Shown: positions 1 through 9,542, counted from the first letter of the stretch. The stretch is DNA of 64,000 nucleotides from Lasiosphaeria ovina (GCA_033439765.1 JAULSN010000017.1:124001-188000), one strand, 5' to 3'. The notes: generated by a model not told the origin, from the sequence alone. Translations and numbers: made by a program.

Positions 1-889
1 TATACCCAAGCTCTCCCCGCACATTGTGGCTAGGGTTGTCACCGAGTTGAGTAACCTAGGTGAGGTCTCCCCGCAGGTTATGGCCAGGGTTGTTGTTCAC
101 GAGCTGACCGAGCTGGGTTTAGGATGTACCAAGGGCGCCATCAGGAGAGTGTTCAACACCTATCTCTTTCCCGCCTCGACCAGGAGTTTGCAAGTCGTGG
201 ACGGCGCGCCAATGGCTCGCCACCTCGTTCCCAAACCCCCAACGGCGGCATCGGCAGTCTCGCGGCCAGCCCCTGACCGGGTCTACGGTTATCCAAAGCT
301 TGCCTTCACTTCGGTGCAGCTGGTCACACTACACGGGCTCCATAGGCGGATCAGGAACTACGCAAAGGCGTCGTCCTGCGGCCTTTGGTTCCCCTTCTTG
401 GCCGTGGAGTTCAAGGCCGACGCAGGGACTGGAGGAGGTCTCTGGGCTGCGGCGAACGAGTGTGCCGGCGCTTCGGGTGCCTGCGTCCGGGTCGTCGATC
501 AACTGAACGCCAGAATTGTCGATGCCGGAGGCGATGAAATTCTCCCGAATTTCTGCTACAGTCTCGGCATCGACAACAACCTTGCCCAGCTGTATGTGTC
601 GTGGGGACTCGGCAAGGAATCTCTACATCCAGCGGGTGGAGTCTTTCATGCTGTCGAGTCCCGAGCACCTCTCACGCCTCCACCGGACGGTGAGAGCCAT
701 CCCCGATTGGGGACACAGAGGCGCCTGCGGGATATCTGGCTCGCTCTGGATCAAATCATCCGACCAGCAGCAGCAGCACAGCAGACGGCACAGCAGCAGG
801 GGAGGGTGGTGTCCGCAGCTGCCAAGTCTCGGCCGCGGCCGGGCCCAAAAGCCGGCGGTCCGGGGCGGAAGAAGAGACGGCTGACATAA
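1..889 (+). CDS. C-terminal part of a DUF7924-type protein (left-truncated)
   Basis: The frame is open from the window edge to the TAA at 887-889, so the true start lies upstream. The region around 390-470 (FPFLAVEFKADAG, then GGLWAAANECAGASGACV) matches the hallmark of fungal DUF7924 proteins, which have a nuclease-like fold with a conserved E-x-K strand; function is unknown. A basic tail (PGRKKRRLT) could be a nuclear signal. Between about 620 and 712 the family-like sequence (IQRVESFMLSSPEHL, then AIPDWG) is in another frame, and the original frame resumes at RRLRDIWLALD. A compensating pair of indels thus leaves about 30 residues out of frame without closing the ORF. It is either a decaying gene or carries two sequence errors. 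Confidence 0.6.
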   Translation, partial: IPKLSPHIVARVVTELSNLGEVSPQVMARVVVHELTELGLGCTKGAIRRVFNTYLFPASTRSLQVVDGAPMARHLVPKPPTAASAVSRPAPDRVYGYPKLAFTSVQLVTLHGLHRRIRNYAKASSCGLWFPFLAVEFKADAGTGGGLWAAANECAGASGACVRVVDQLNARIVDAGGDEILPNFCYSLGIDNNLAQLYVSWGLGKESLHPAGGVFHAVESRAPLTPPPDGESHPRLGTQRRLRDIWLALDQIIRPAAAAQQTAQQQGRVVSAAAKSRPRPGPKAGGPGRKKRRLT

Positions 890-1334
890 TCTGTGGGTTG
901 TTTGGTGGCAACTGGGCAAACGCAGGGGTCGGTCGCTTTTTTGTACAACACCTCTGCCACACACGGGATGTGCGGGCCAACCCGCCAACAGAAGTCACTC
1001 ACGGCGGATGGTACAGCAGCGCCACCACAACGCCCGCCGCCACCACGATAGCGGCCACAATGTTCATTATCGCTTGGACCTTCGCCCATTCGGCGGATGC
1101 GGCCGCCGCCTCTGCCGAGATTCTGATTCTGGAGGGAGTGCATCTCCGGCATGCGTGCCGGGAAATCGTGCGGTGGTGCACCACCACCCCAGCATATCCA
1201 CCCCCAGGATGCGCTGTCCGCTCGAAGTGCATCTCCTCCCGCACGAGAAGTTCCAGTCTCTGCCCAAATCTCTGGCCAAGACAACGACAACTACAACGAC
1301 ATGGAGGGCGTCAGGAACCCAGAATACCGCGACT
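890..1334. other. Non-coding stretch with foldback-related motifs
   Basis: No gene is recognised. It contains a GATGTGCGGGCCAAC motif near 966 and a GTGCATCTCCGGCATG motif near 1138, both also found in the foldback element at 31040-31916. The first copy of the palindromic repeat starts at 1170. A hydrophobic minus-strand frame (about 1005-1080) has no recognisable homology. Confidence 0.4.
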
Positions 1335-1393
1335 GCTTTAAGTCCGACCATTCGTTCAAATCATCGATCAAATCATCGAGGCTATCATATCTG
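1335..1393 (-). pseudogene. Small fragment of a MULE DNA-binding domain
   Basis: On the minus strand this reads TRYDSLDDLIDDLNEWS, nearly identical to TRYDSLDDLIDDLDEWS in the MULE relic at about 5055-5101. The match also holds at the DNA level (ACCAGATATGA, then AGCCTCGATGAT) over roughly 60 bp and ends abruptly on both sides. On one side, a copy of the palindromic repeat lies about 15 bp away. It is a remnant of a second copy of the same transposon family. Confidence 0.6.
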
Positions 1394-1522
1394 GTGTCAG
1401 TTGAGCTGGTGCGGTGGTGCACCACCACCCCAGCGCGCGGCCTGCGACAACCCCAGCATATCCACCCCCAGGACCGGGGGTGCGGTGGTGCACCACCGCC
1501 CCAACATGTCCACCCCAGGCCG

Positions 1523-1683
1523 ACCGATACTTCCAAGCCTTGGATAGTGCGGTGCTGCTGAGCGTCGCCCATTCCCGCTTCGACCTCGTCCCCGCCCTCC
1601 CGTCTTTGCCCTTCCTCCACCACATCCTCGTCTTCTCCGACAAGTACGACATGACCGAGAGCCTTCGGCCGTGGGCAGCGGCG
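1523..1683 (+). pseudogene. Fragment of a fungal BTB/POZ-type protein
   Basis: One frame reads from ADRYFQALDSAVLLSVAHSR through LPSLPFLHHILVFSDKYDM to LRPWAAA. This is the pattern of the C-terminal half of fungal BTB-domain proteins, where a leucine-rich helix is followed by a conserved DKYD and LRPWA motif. Palindromic repeats flank it at 1480 and 1695, so both ends are broken and there is no start or stop of its own. BTB domains mediate protein-protein contacts; nothing here shows a partner. Confidence 0.5.
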
Positions 1684-1719
1684 TGATGGGGGGGTGCGGT
1701 GGTGCACCACCACCCCAAC

Positions 1720-3000
1720 ATATCCAATGGGGCAGTGGCCGTGGCCCGGGACGAAGCGGAACTCGACGCCGCGAAGCGCATCAACGCCACGATGGCCGAG
1801 CCGTGCCTGGTCAAGGCCATCGACCTGTTCTGCGAGCTGGAGCACCAGCTCAACTGCACCGGTGGTGCACCACCACCCCAACATATCCACCCCCAGGATG
1901 CGCTGGCCGCTCGAAGTGCATGGCCCGGAATATTTCTTGGACATCACGGTGCCAATTCGGCCACACGTCCGCGGCGTGGGCACGGTGGTGCACCAGCACC
2001 CCAACATATCCACCAGAAAAAAAATAAAAATAAATAGGGGGGGTGTTTCCATCACAGAGCGACAAAAACTACTCAACCTCGGCCACTCCCAGGGTGGTGG
2101 TGCACCACCACCCCAACATGGCCACTCCCAGGATGCGCCGCTGCCGACAACACCGCTGCCGACACCACCACCCCAACACATCTACCACCCCAACATAGCC
2201 ACTCCCAGGGTGGTGGTGCACAGGATGCGCTTGAAGACGGACCAGGAGGTCGTGGTGGGGTCCTGCCCTGCCGGAACGGTGTTGTGGTTATTCCACAACT
2301 CCATCCTCGACGAGATTGAGGAGTGGTGCACCACCACCCCAACATAGGGTGCTGTTGATTTGCTTGCCATACAGAACTCTCGATAAGAAAGGAACCAAGA
2401 TGAACTGGGTCGGAGAAGAAGGGTCCGAGGACCAGGAGATGGCCTCACTTTTGGAGGAAGAGGAGGACGTTTATGGAGGACGTGTTCGGGGCGAATGCCC
2501 TTTTCGATGCGTTCGTTGGCTTGCCCCTCGAGGGCCAAGACCACGCTGCCACCGCCCAGCCTGCCGCCACCCAGCCCGCCGCCGCCTCTCACGCTGCCGC
2601 CCAGCCCGCAGCCATCCCTCCCACCGCCAGCCAGCAACTGGTTGGCATGGACGTCGACATAGCTGGCGCCGATATGGGCATGCTTCCAAAACAACATCCA
2701 CCTTCTTTAAGCCTCTTCGGCAGGGCATCCTGCAGGGAGAGCAGGGAGAGCCTCCCAGTCTTCCTATGGGGACCCAGAAGAAGGTGGCCGCTGGCGAGCA
2801 GTGCCACCACCGCCGGAGGATAGAAATTGCCCGGGGCCGCAACCAACAGGAAAAATCCAGAGGAAGGCCCGCGGGCGCAGGGCTCGCGGAACGACCTGCT
2901 TCCGGTCTACCTCGGCCCCGGCCCGCGCCGCGTACGCCGGTGAACGAAAGCGGATGGATAGCGTTTGTCGGTGTGCCTTCCTCCGCCATCCGAGACTCAC
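1720..3000 (+). pseudogene. Coding-like fragments between palindromic repeats
   Basis: Three stretches look like former exons. 1730-1860 is open and helical (DEAELDAAKRIN, then KAIDLFCELEHQL). 2216-2370 reads EVVVGSCPAGTVLWLFHNS then ILDEIEE and, across the repeat at 2321, seems to continue as AVDLLAIQNS. 2400-2700 begins with an acidic MASLLEEEEDV, then an Ala/Pro/Gln-rich segment encoded near 2540-2640. None matches a family I can name, and the frame changes at each repeat. They may be parts of one or more genes broken by the repeat insertions. Confidence 0.3.
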
Positions 3001-3210
3001 TCCAACACGGGGGTGGTAGTGCACCAGCACCCCAACATATCCACCCCAGCGCGCGGCCCGCGACGAAGCCCAGCATATCCACCCCCAGGATGCGCTGGCC
3101 GCTCGAAGTGCATCTCCCGCAGCAACAACAAATCCAAGCTACTCATCAGCATGCATGAAGGAATCGTCCAGACTAGACTAGGCAGGATCTCCCGAGGGGC
3201 GATGGTGGAG

Positions 3211-3371
3211 GTCTACGGCATTCCGGTTGCCCTGGAGGCCCGGCCGGGATACGGATTTCCGTGGGGATATTCAGAGGTCTTGTTGGCTATATGAAGACGC
3301 TTTTTACCTGTATTTTTAGACCGATCTAATCAGACAATTCAATGCTCAGTCAATCCAGATCACGCGCAACA
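3211..3371 (+). mobile_element. 5'-truncated solo LTR (LTR family A)
   Basis: From GTCTACGGCATTCCGG to the terminal CGCAACA this matches the 3' part of the LTRs at 8391-8669, 23459-23732 and 24577-24854, including the TATA region (GGCTATAT) and the stretch ending CAATCCAGATCACG. The first ~110 bp of the LTR are missing, and no target duplication can be scored. Confidence 0.8.
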
Positions 3372-3756
3372 CACTAACAATTCCACCACTCTCTCTCTCT
3401 CTTACTCGACTCATCACTCCACTACACACCGCCAGTTCCAGTACAATACAATCAACATTACAAGATGGCAGCTGGCCATGTGTTACGAATCCCTGAAGAA
3501 TGCACGATAGTGAGCCCCGATATAGATATATATACGATGGCCGTGGCCACGGTCTTAGTCTTAGAGCTTGCTTGGTTCCTCGAGCAAGCAATACAGATTC
3601 TCTGCACTCGTATACTTTAACTGGCAATCTAGTTTGACTGTGTTACCCGTGCGATAGATAGGCGCTTGCCCTCGGTTCCATCTTCACAATTACCAACCTA
3701 CCAGCCCTGAGCTGAGCGTCCAGCTCTTACAGACAGCTCACCCAAATAGTCGAGCG
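3372..3756. other. No gene seen
   Basis: Nothing recognisable beyond a CT-rich tract (CTCTCTCTCTCTCTTACTC, about 3390) and a CATGGCC-containing segment. Short open frames here have no homology I can see. Confidence 0.4.
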
Positions 3757-4292
3757 GTTTGTAATACCATGCCCCCCGAAGAAACCACCAAGAGGAACGG
3801 AAAACCGCAGACACCACGTATGGGCCGCTGTTGGATGGGATTTTAAATCAGAACTCCATTTCTACGAAGTCTCAACAGACACCAATGGCAAGATGAGCTT
3901 GCAGATCTACCGCGATAAAATTCCGGACAAGGTTGTTTGTCCTTGGCTTTCCCGTGGCGACGCTTCTGTACTGGAAGAGGACGGGGATTCAGGGCATGGA
4001 GGCGGAAATTCCGAGCCGAAAAACATCGTGAAGCAGTGGAAGGAAACTCACGGATTGAAGCATTACTTCAATACTCCCGGTTGGTTCTCCAGATTTATCG
4101 CCAATCGAGAATTGCTGGAGGGCTGCAAAGCAGTATATCCGCGCACATCGTCGGGTTGGGTCGGATATCGACGAGTTGGTGTTGGAAGGATGGCGGCAAA
4201 TTAGTCAGGCGACGATCAATGCGCATGTGGATTCTATGGCAAGGAGGACGCAAGATGTGTTAGCGGGAGAGGGCCAGATGACTGGGTGCTAG
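3757..4292 (+). pseudogene. Tc1/mariner-type DDE transposase, C-terminal relic
   Basis: From VWAAVGWDFKSELHFYEV (about 3812) through NGKMSLQIYRDKI, LEEDGDSGHGG (about 3974) and KHYFNTPG the order matches the catalytic half of fungal Tc1/mariner-type transposases. DGDSGHG carries the second catalytic Asp. After about 4080 the frame changes and continues SPDLSPIENCW (third catalytic acidic residue), ending EGQMTGC with a stop at 4290-4292. One frameshift therefore separates the second and third catalytic residues, and the N-terminal helix-turn-helix half is absent. The element is dead. Terminal inverted repeats were not identified. Confidence 0.75.
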
Positions 4293-4933
4293 TACTTGAT
4301 AGCTACTTCTATTTGTATGTGAAATAGCCATATAAGTTAAGTAACTATCGAGTAATGAGTTGTCTTTTATCTTTGGCACCCGCTTGTCACGTAACAAGCG
4401 AAGCGTTTCGAAGTGCAAGCACCTCCTCTGGCAGTTTCTGGCAGGCTGGTTGGTACCTTTTCTCTTTGTTTTTCGAACCAAACTTTCCACCCGTTCAATC
4501 CACCATTTCGACCTACCAAGTCAACCACAAGCCAAACCACAAGCCAAGCCATCACAGCAAAATCTACTGAATAAATCCACCAAATCCGCCCAAAGAAATG
4601 AAATAAAACACAATAGCCAGTCAATCCAACTGCGTCAACTACCAGCCAGTCGTCTGACAGCCAGTTGTACCCCTGGCAGGCACCTGAGTCCCCTAATAGC
4701 CAGGTGACTAACAGCCAGCTGCAGCAGGCCTGGCAGGCACCCACCTCCCCCCTACCCCCCCAGCACATCCAAGATTCTTTTTACCACAACGCAACCGAAC
4801 CTTACCTTTCCACTACAACCGACCTTCCACAATTCACAAAAAGACATCATCGGCACCTCATTCAATCGAATCATTGGTATGGCTTCATTTCTGCATGGCT
4901 CCCTTCGTCGCGCAGTACTAACTAGCGATAGAA
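4293..4933. other. No gene seen; low-complexity leader of the MULE relic
   Basis: It contains a run of CAAGCCAAACCACAAGCC-like repeats near 4530, CAGCCAGTC/GGCAGGCACC repeats near 4620-4740, and a C-rich run at 4750. This could be the 5' non-coding part of the MULE, but no terminal inverted repeat was found. Confidence 0.35.
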
Positions 4934-6725
4934 ATGGCGGCCCTTGAAGACTTGAGCGGCCTCGGCGACGCCGGCGACGCGACGGATGGAAATGCGCCCC
5001 CACCATCACCACCACTCTCCAACCCACCACCGCGCCACAAGCTTTGGAACACCAGATATGACAGCCTCGATGATCTGATCGACGACCTGGACGAATGGTC
5101 CGCCTCCGCACAGTTCAGCACCTCCAAGATACGGGGGTGCAACTACGTCAAAGGCTTCGGGCCAACCCGAGTCGAATTTTGCTGTCGTCGAGGCAAAATC
5201 CGGCCGCCACGGGGCTCGGTGAGAGACACCACCACCGACCGGCGAGACTGCCCGTGGCAGGCAGTGGCCAAAGCCCTTGTCGCCAACGGCCGGAAGTGGA
5301 CCTTTCAGCTTCATACCGACCATACCGGCCACGAAAACCATCCTCCCGTCGACGAAGACTACTCCGCGTTGAAGCTGAAGAGGGTCTTCTTGCCCCAGCA
5401 CAAGGCAGTCATTGCCAGATATCTCGACAGGCCATCGGTCAGCAATCGCGACATTGCAAAGAAGCTCCGCAGGCGGTTTCCCGACCTCATCTTCACCCGC
5501 AAACACCTGGCGTTCTGCCGCTGGCGGTTAGGGAGCTTGCGCGGCTGAGGGATACAGGCCATTCCAACCCACGATGAAGTTATTTGACCATGGCGGCATC
5601 AGATACGATGCGAAGTGGGCAGACCCCGAGCGGACCAAGCCAGAGGGGGCTCTTTTGGCTGCCCGGATGGTGTGAGGAGCAATGGAGGCGCTTTCCACTG
5701 GGTACAGTTGGACGACAACACATACTGATCAGGGGCTCGGGGGCTCAGGGGCTCAGGGGCTGGGGGTTGTTCACACCCTTGCCTAATATGATCTAATGTA
5801 ATTTTCTTTTTTTCTTCCTTTTCCTCGGCTTACCCACCTCGTATGGGGTGGACTGCCGCCCTCCTTCTCTTCCTTCTTCTTTTTTGCCCTCCCTCTGATC
5901 AAAAGATGGCATGGCAAGGGGGGGACCTCATTCTCTTGCTTCTTTTTTGTCCTTCCTCTGATCAGAGGATGACATGGCAAGAGGGGACCTCCTCCTTCTC
6001 CTTCTCCTTCTTTTCTTTTTATAGGGACAGTCCTCAGAAACTCGCGTCGTTTTACCGTGAATTGAGATACCAGACCAGTGCACGCAGTAGTGGCTTTTTC
6101 TCATTATATTGACCTTCTTGTGAGGGGACCATGCGCTTGAGCCCACGGCTCGCTCTGATCTTACTGTTGTTTTTGGCGTTGTGTTGTCTTTCCACCGCTT
6201 CAATACAGGACGAATAACAAGGGACTCGCGCTTTTCCAGGCAGTTGTCAAGGACCACCTTGATAAAGCAGTCAGCTGTGCCTTCGGCCTGGTCAATAACG
6301 AACGTTACGAAGGCTTCAACTGGCTGACGAGCCGGGTCAATGCACATCGCGAAGAATCGGCGCGCCCCCCCTCCCCAGGTCACAATCACCGACTTTGAGA
6401 AGGCCATGGGGTCCGCGATTGCGCGTGTCTACCCTGGCGCCCGCCCTCAGCTCTGCATCTTCCATCTTCCACATTAACAAGAATGTGGCCCTTCAGTCCA
6501 GGAAGATATGGAATACAGCCGCTGCAAAGGAGGTTGCCCGGGCTCGGGCGCAGGCGCAGGCGCAGGCGCAGGCGCAGGCTCGGGGCCAGGGCGGGCAACA
6601 GCAAGAGGAATATGAGGCTGAGGACAGCAACGATGGCGAATACAAGGGCGATGACAGCGGGGAAGAAAACCAGGTTGTCCTCCGTACAAGAAGACTGCGT
6701 GATGGTCAACAAGTCGGCATGGTCC
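4934..6725 (+). pseudogene. MULE-type transposase, split by a 477-bp insertion
   Basis: The first 204 codons (4934-5548) are open and hold the FAR1/MULE-type DNA-binding domain: RYDSLDDLIDDLDEW, then NYVKGFGPTRVEF, CCRRGKIR and DCPWQAVAKAL. After a frameshift near 5525 come DHGGIRYDAKWADPE (about 5588), LFWLPGWCEEQWRRFP (about 5650) and WVQLDDNTY with the first catalytic Asp (about 5700). The gene is then cut by the element at 5726-6202 and resumes as RTNNKGLALFQAVVKDHL, CAFGLVNNERYEGFNWL and VTITDFEKAMGSAIARVYPG, the last with the second catalytic Asp. A 7-bp duplication (TCTTCCA) near 6462 shifts the frame before HINKNVAL. The sequence ends in an Ala-Gln-rich run, and the third catalytic Glu is missing. 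Confidence 0.75.
5726..6202 (+). mobile_element. TG..CA element B, copy 1 (solo-LTR-like), TSD ATAC
   Basis: It begins TGATCAGGGGCTC and ends CACCGCTTCA. It is flanked by ATAC at 5722-5725 and 6203-6206. Removing it with one ATAC joins the MULE codons for NTY to those for RTNN, so the insertion is exact. A second copy (28570-28962) has the same ends and its own 4-bp duplication. Internally it has a GGGGCTCA minisatellite, a duplicated CCTCTGATCA/GATGGCATGGCAAG segment, and a conserved 3' part (CCAGACCAGTGCACGCAGTAG). TG..CA ends favour a solo LTR. A non-autonomous DNA element remains possible, since the ends also form a weak inverted repeat. Confidence 0.75.
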
Positions 6726-6854
6726 CCCCTGCCAGCCGAGGTTCCGCACACAAAGACGGGATTTTCCAACAGGAACAAAGGCACTGCGCACTGCTTTCTT
6801 CCTTCTACAATTGATCAACTGACTGCACCTATCTTGACTGCTTTGTGTGCAACA

Positions 6855-7805
6855 ATGAACAGGCTGATTCACCGCATCCGCGCATCAACGACAAAGAACC
6901 AAATCCTCCACGCACAACGCAATACTCCACAAGCGAGGCCATTCGAAATAACCTCACGATGTTCAACAACCAACACGACCTTTTCGGGCCCGCGCGATTG
7001 GAAGGACTGGTCCGAGACCTTCAGGGCCCGGGCGAGGGCCTTCGGGATCTGGATGTACGTCGATCCTTCTACCGCAGAGCCGCCTGCAGCCCCGGCTGCC
7101 GCGGTTCTCCTCGACGTCGCAACATAGCCTCGCGATGGCGGCAACGGCCGTGTAGACGGCTCGAAACCTCGGCGAATTATCGGCGGAGCACTACGCGATG
7201 TACATGTACGGAGGCTCGGGCCGAGAAAAAGGGTCACCCTCCTCCCCAGTGCAAGGTTCAGAACGCCCACGTCCTCAAAGGGGTCAGACTGGACTCGCCA
7301 GCTCCTTGGTCAACAAGCCAATCTTTCGCAGTGAAAGAACATAACTATCTTTAGCGCTATTACATGGGGGGTTGGTTTAACGGAGCTTGAACGCATCTGT
7401 GGGTGAGGTAACGGCCAGACGAATCCTGGCCACTGGGAACAGGGTGACCCTTTCTTTTGGCCCCAGCCTCCGCACACAACCGAGCTCACGGTTTACCGAG
7501 AGGGTGTCAAAGCCCACGAGAAATCACGGTCAGGGCATTGGAAAGCTGGAAGCCTGGGTACGGGAGCATGTCGACAAAAATACAAGGGAAGCTCAGTGCC
7601 CGGCAGGCAAATCGGTGAAGGAGTGGCACTCCAACATCAAGGCCAGCTGTGAACCATACCTCGACCTGCTGCCCCCCGTGACGCTCAAACCGACCTTGGG
7701 AAGCATTACGAGAGGGTCGAGGAATACACCAAGAAGATGGGGACGTGGGCACAAGAGTGGGAGGTCTCCATGACGAAGGCTACCGAAGCGCAGCTGAGAA
7801 GACTA
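6855..7805 (+). pseudogene. Copia-type gag relic
   Basis: TFSGPRDWKDWSETFRARA then FGIWMYVDP (about 6980-7060) is the typical start of fungal copia-like gag (DUF4219-like; F-G-x-x-x-W motif). A second part at 7540-7805 reads KLEAWVREHVDKNTREAQC, VKEWHSNIKASCEPYLDL and, after a frameshift near 7690, GKHYERVEEYTKKMGTWAQ and WEVSMTKA. Between them, 7130-7540 is non-coding and contains an inverted repeat. No protease or polymerase follows. Confidence 0.5.
7209..7473. repeat. Inverted repeat pair inside the gag relic
   Basis: The left arm 7209-7251 (CGGAGGCTCGGGCC then AAAGGGTCACCCT and CCCCAGTG) pairs with the right arm 7430-7473 (CACTGGGAAC, AGGGTGACCC, then GGCCCCAGCCTCCG). Identity is roughly 80% over about 43 bp, with a spacer of about 180 bp. 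It could be a small foldback or MITE inserted between the two gag parts. No target duplication was recognised. Confidence 0.5.
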
Positions 7806-7881
7806 TAGATCTGGAGCCAGAATTTTTAACGTAAGTCCACCATTCCTACCGTGTCCCAGCCGGCCACGGCCTTGTATCCCC

Positions 7882-8304
7882 TTATTTCTGAATCCACTTG
7901 CGTAGAATGCTCTCCCGCTTGATACCCAAGGGCATGTTCGGGGCGAGATGGATGCCGAGGGCGGGCAAGATGGCATCCGCGGCAGCGTCTGATAAGAGTT
8001 AGCACCGCCACTCCAGAAGAATAAATAACATACTATCTATCTCAAAGAGCTGGGGTTGCGACACGGGGAAATTGGGAATGTCGCCTCCATTCCGGATATC
8101 GACGGGTGGCTGGAGAATAGCGGCGCTGTTGGCCGCCATCAAGCGTGCATTCACAGCAGCAATCTCGAAATTGGTTTGCCGGTTTTCGAGACTGTTGAAC
8201 CGGCGTTCGAGAGTATCGAACCAGTGGTCCATATACTGGGCCAAGGCGTCAATTCGCTGGCCCAAAGCATTGATGGCCGCGAAGATGTTCTGCTGGTCTT
8301 GCAT
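7882..8304 (-). CDS. Intact two-exon gene, small conserved-looking fungal protein
   Basis: Exon 1 is 8304-8034 and exon 2 is 7988-7882. The intron 8033-7989 has a GTATGT donor, GCTAAC branch site and TATCAG acceptor. The spliced reading frame gives 125 residues with no lesion. The N-terminal half is a likely coiled coil (MQDQQNIFAAINALGQRIDA, then HWFDTLERRFNSLENRQ). The C-terminal half has a PPVDIRNGGDIPNFPVSQPQ segment and LPALGIHLAPNMPLGIKRE. The general plan (coiled coil, then a segment ending in an alternating hydrophobic tail) resembles small uncharacterised fungal proteins. A solo LTR ends 87 bp upstream of the ATG, so its promoter may be partly LTR-derived. Confidence 0.75.
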
Positions 8305-8390
8305 TGGTGCAACGTTGGCAAAACGCCGAGATTGAATGCCGAAATGAACGAGCGAAAGAGAGAGCCGAGGCGGCGGAGAGCGTTGTTTTA

Positions 8391-8669
8391 TGTTGCACGT
8401 GATCTGGATTGACTGAGCATTGAATTGTCTGATTAGATCGGTCTAAAATACAGGAAAAATCGTATTTATATAGCCAGCAGGACCTCTGAATATCCCCACG
8501 GAAATCCGTATCCCGGCCGGGCCTTCAGGGCAACCGGAATGCCGTAGCCTGAGCGGATCCTCGGTTGTGAGGGAGCTTGAGGGCATTCGGGCGTAAGCTA
8601 AGGAAGTATAACAGAAGCTAGGAAAGAAAATGGCTCATTTTGCACACTAGGGTCAATTTTAGGGCGACA
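8391..8669 (-). mobile_element. Solo LTR (family A), TSD TTTTA
   Basis: A 279-bp LTR in minus orientation, running from TGTTGCACGT at 8391 to GGGCGACA at 8669 (so TGTCGCCC..GTGCAACA when read in its own sense). It is flanked by perfect 5-bp duplications TTTTA at 8386-8390 and 8670-8674. Its own TATA region (GGCTATATAAATACG) lies near 8462-8476. It matches 23459-23732 across its full length. Confidence 0.9.
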
Positions 8670-8930
8670 TTTTATATCTATATGGGGCCTCCCTTTACCC
8701 CTTTAGCGCGTGTCAACACGGGTCACGAGCCCGCCCCTGACGCGACGCCCCCGACGCGACGCCCCCTTCGTGCCCCTGGACCACAATTGGCGGCACACAG
8801 ATTGGCTGCCAAGCTCGGGAATGCTCAAGCCATATACTGCTGTGGTTGCCTAGGGGAAACCAAGACTCTGAGTTGTTGTTGCGATATTTTAAAACACATG
8901 CAGGCTCCCGCCTCGGGAAAGAAAAGGGCG

Positions 8931-9335
8931 CATCGATGCGTCATTCGGCACCACATTGGACGGCAAGAAGGCCGAAGACAAGCAAGGGTCCTCGGAGGAA
9001 GAAAAAGAAGAGGGGCCGCGCGCCCGCACGCCAAACAGACCCAGACCGGCCAGATGCCGAGGAAAGAAGCCGCGGCAGCCCCGGAGCACGTCCCGGCATC
9101 CCAAGCGAGCCCGCAGCAATACCGATACGAGCAAGCGGCTCCGGTGCGAGGCATGCGCTATGAGCCACGACCTCTCCTCATGCTTCCATGTCTTTCCGGA
9201 GGAAGCCCCGGCGGCTTTCTTCGAGAACTATATATGCCTGTGCGGAACTTCGTGAACGAGGCAGTGGAGGGAGAAAAACCACAAACCACACATCAAAGCA
9301 CTCATTGAGGACGCCAAGAAGAAGGAGGCCGCTTA
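8931..9335 (+). pseudogene. Retrotransposon gag C-terminal relic with zinc-knuckle-like motif
   Basis: One frame runs ASFGTTLDGKKAEDKQ, a basic PRARTPNRPRPARCRGKK tract, then RCEACAMSHDLSSCFHVFPE and APAAFFENYI. The C-x2-C-x3-H-x4-C spacing followed by a proline/aromatic segment resembles the knuckle region of fungal copia-type gag. A stop at 9253-9255 interrupts it before KALIEDAKKKEAA. It lies beside an LTR of family A, but nothing shows that they belong together. Confidence 0.45.
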
Positions 9336-9445
9336 GGAGGCTGATGCCAATTGACTTCCGGCTTTTCAAGGAAGAAGGCAACAAAGGCTTCTTTCTTGGT
9401 GTGATGAAGGCAGGCATACATGCATGCATGCAGGTCAACACAAAT

Positions 9446-9542
9446 TCCGAGCGCAGCGAGCAGCCCGCCGCAGGCGCCCCCGGAGGGCCGCCGGAGGCAC
9501 CGTTCAGCGACCCTTCCTGACTTGCCAGGTAGCTTATTTTAT
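9446..9542 (+). repeat. GC-rich dispersed repeat C, copy 1
   Basis: CCGAGCGCAGCGAGCAGCCC, then GCCGCAGGCGCCCCCGGAGG and GCCGCCGGAGGCACCGTTCA, followed by a 3' part ending GTAGCTTATTTTAT. Nearly identical to 28123-28219; the first ~50 bp also recur three times at 56.3-56.6 kb. It is made of small stem-loop-forming blocks. Confidence 0.75.

Larger units (their letters stand above)
1170..3118. repeat. Cluster of about 11 short palindromic mosaic repeats
   Basis: Copies begin near 1170, 1410, 1480, 1695, 1860, 1983, 2093, 2163, 2321, 3010 and 3062. The core is the perfect palindrome GGTGGTGCACCACC, followed by ACCCCAACATATCCACCCC and, in the longest copies (1170, 1860, 3062), by CAGGATGCGCTGGCCGCTC and GAAGTGCAT. 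Other copies stop after the core or the CATATCC part. Because they lie inside what were separate coding fragments (BTB part at 1523, others at 1720 and 2216), they look like insertions rather than a tandem array. I recognise no described family. The core was not noticed elsewhere in the window. Confidence 0.75.

Noticed and set aside
1170..3118. Introner-like elements (repeats acting as new introns)
   Set aside because: Copies do not begin with GT and end with AG at consistent positions, and removing them does not restore reading frames in a regular way.
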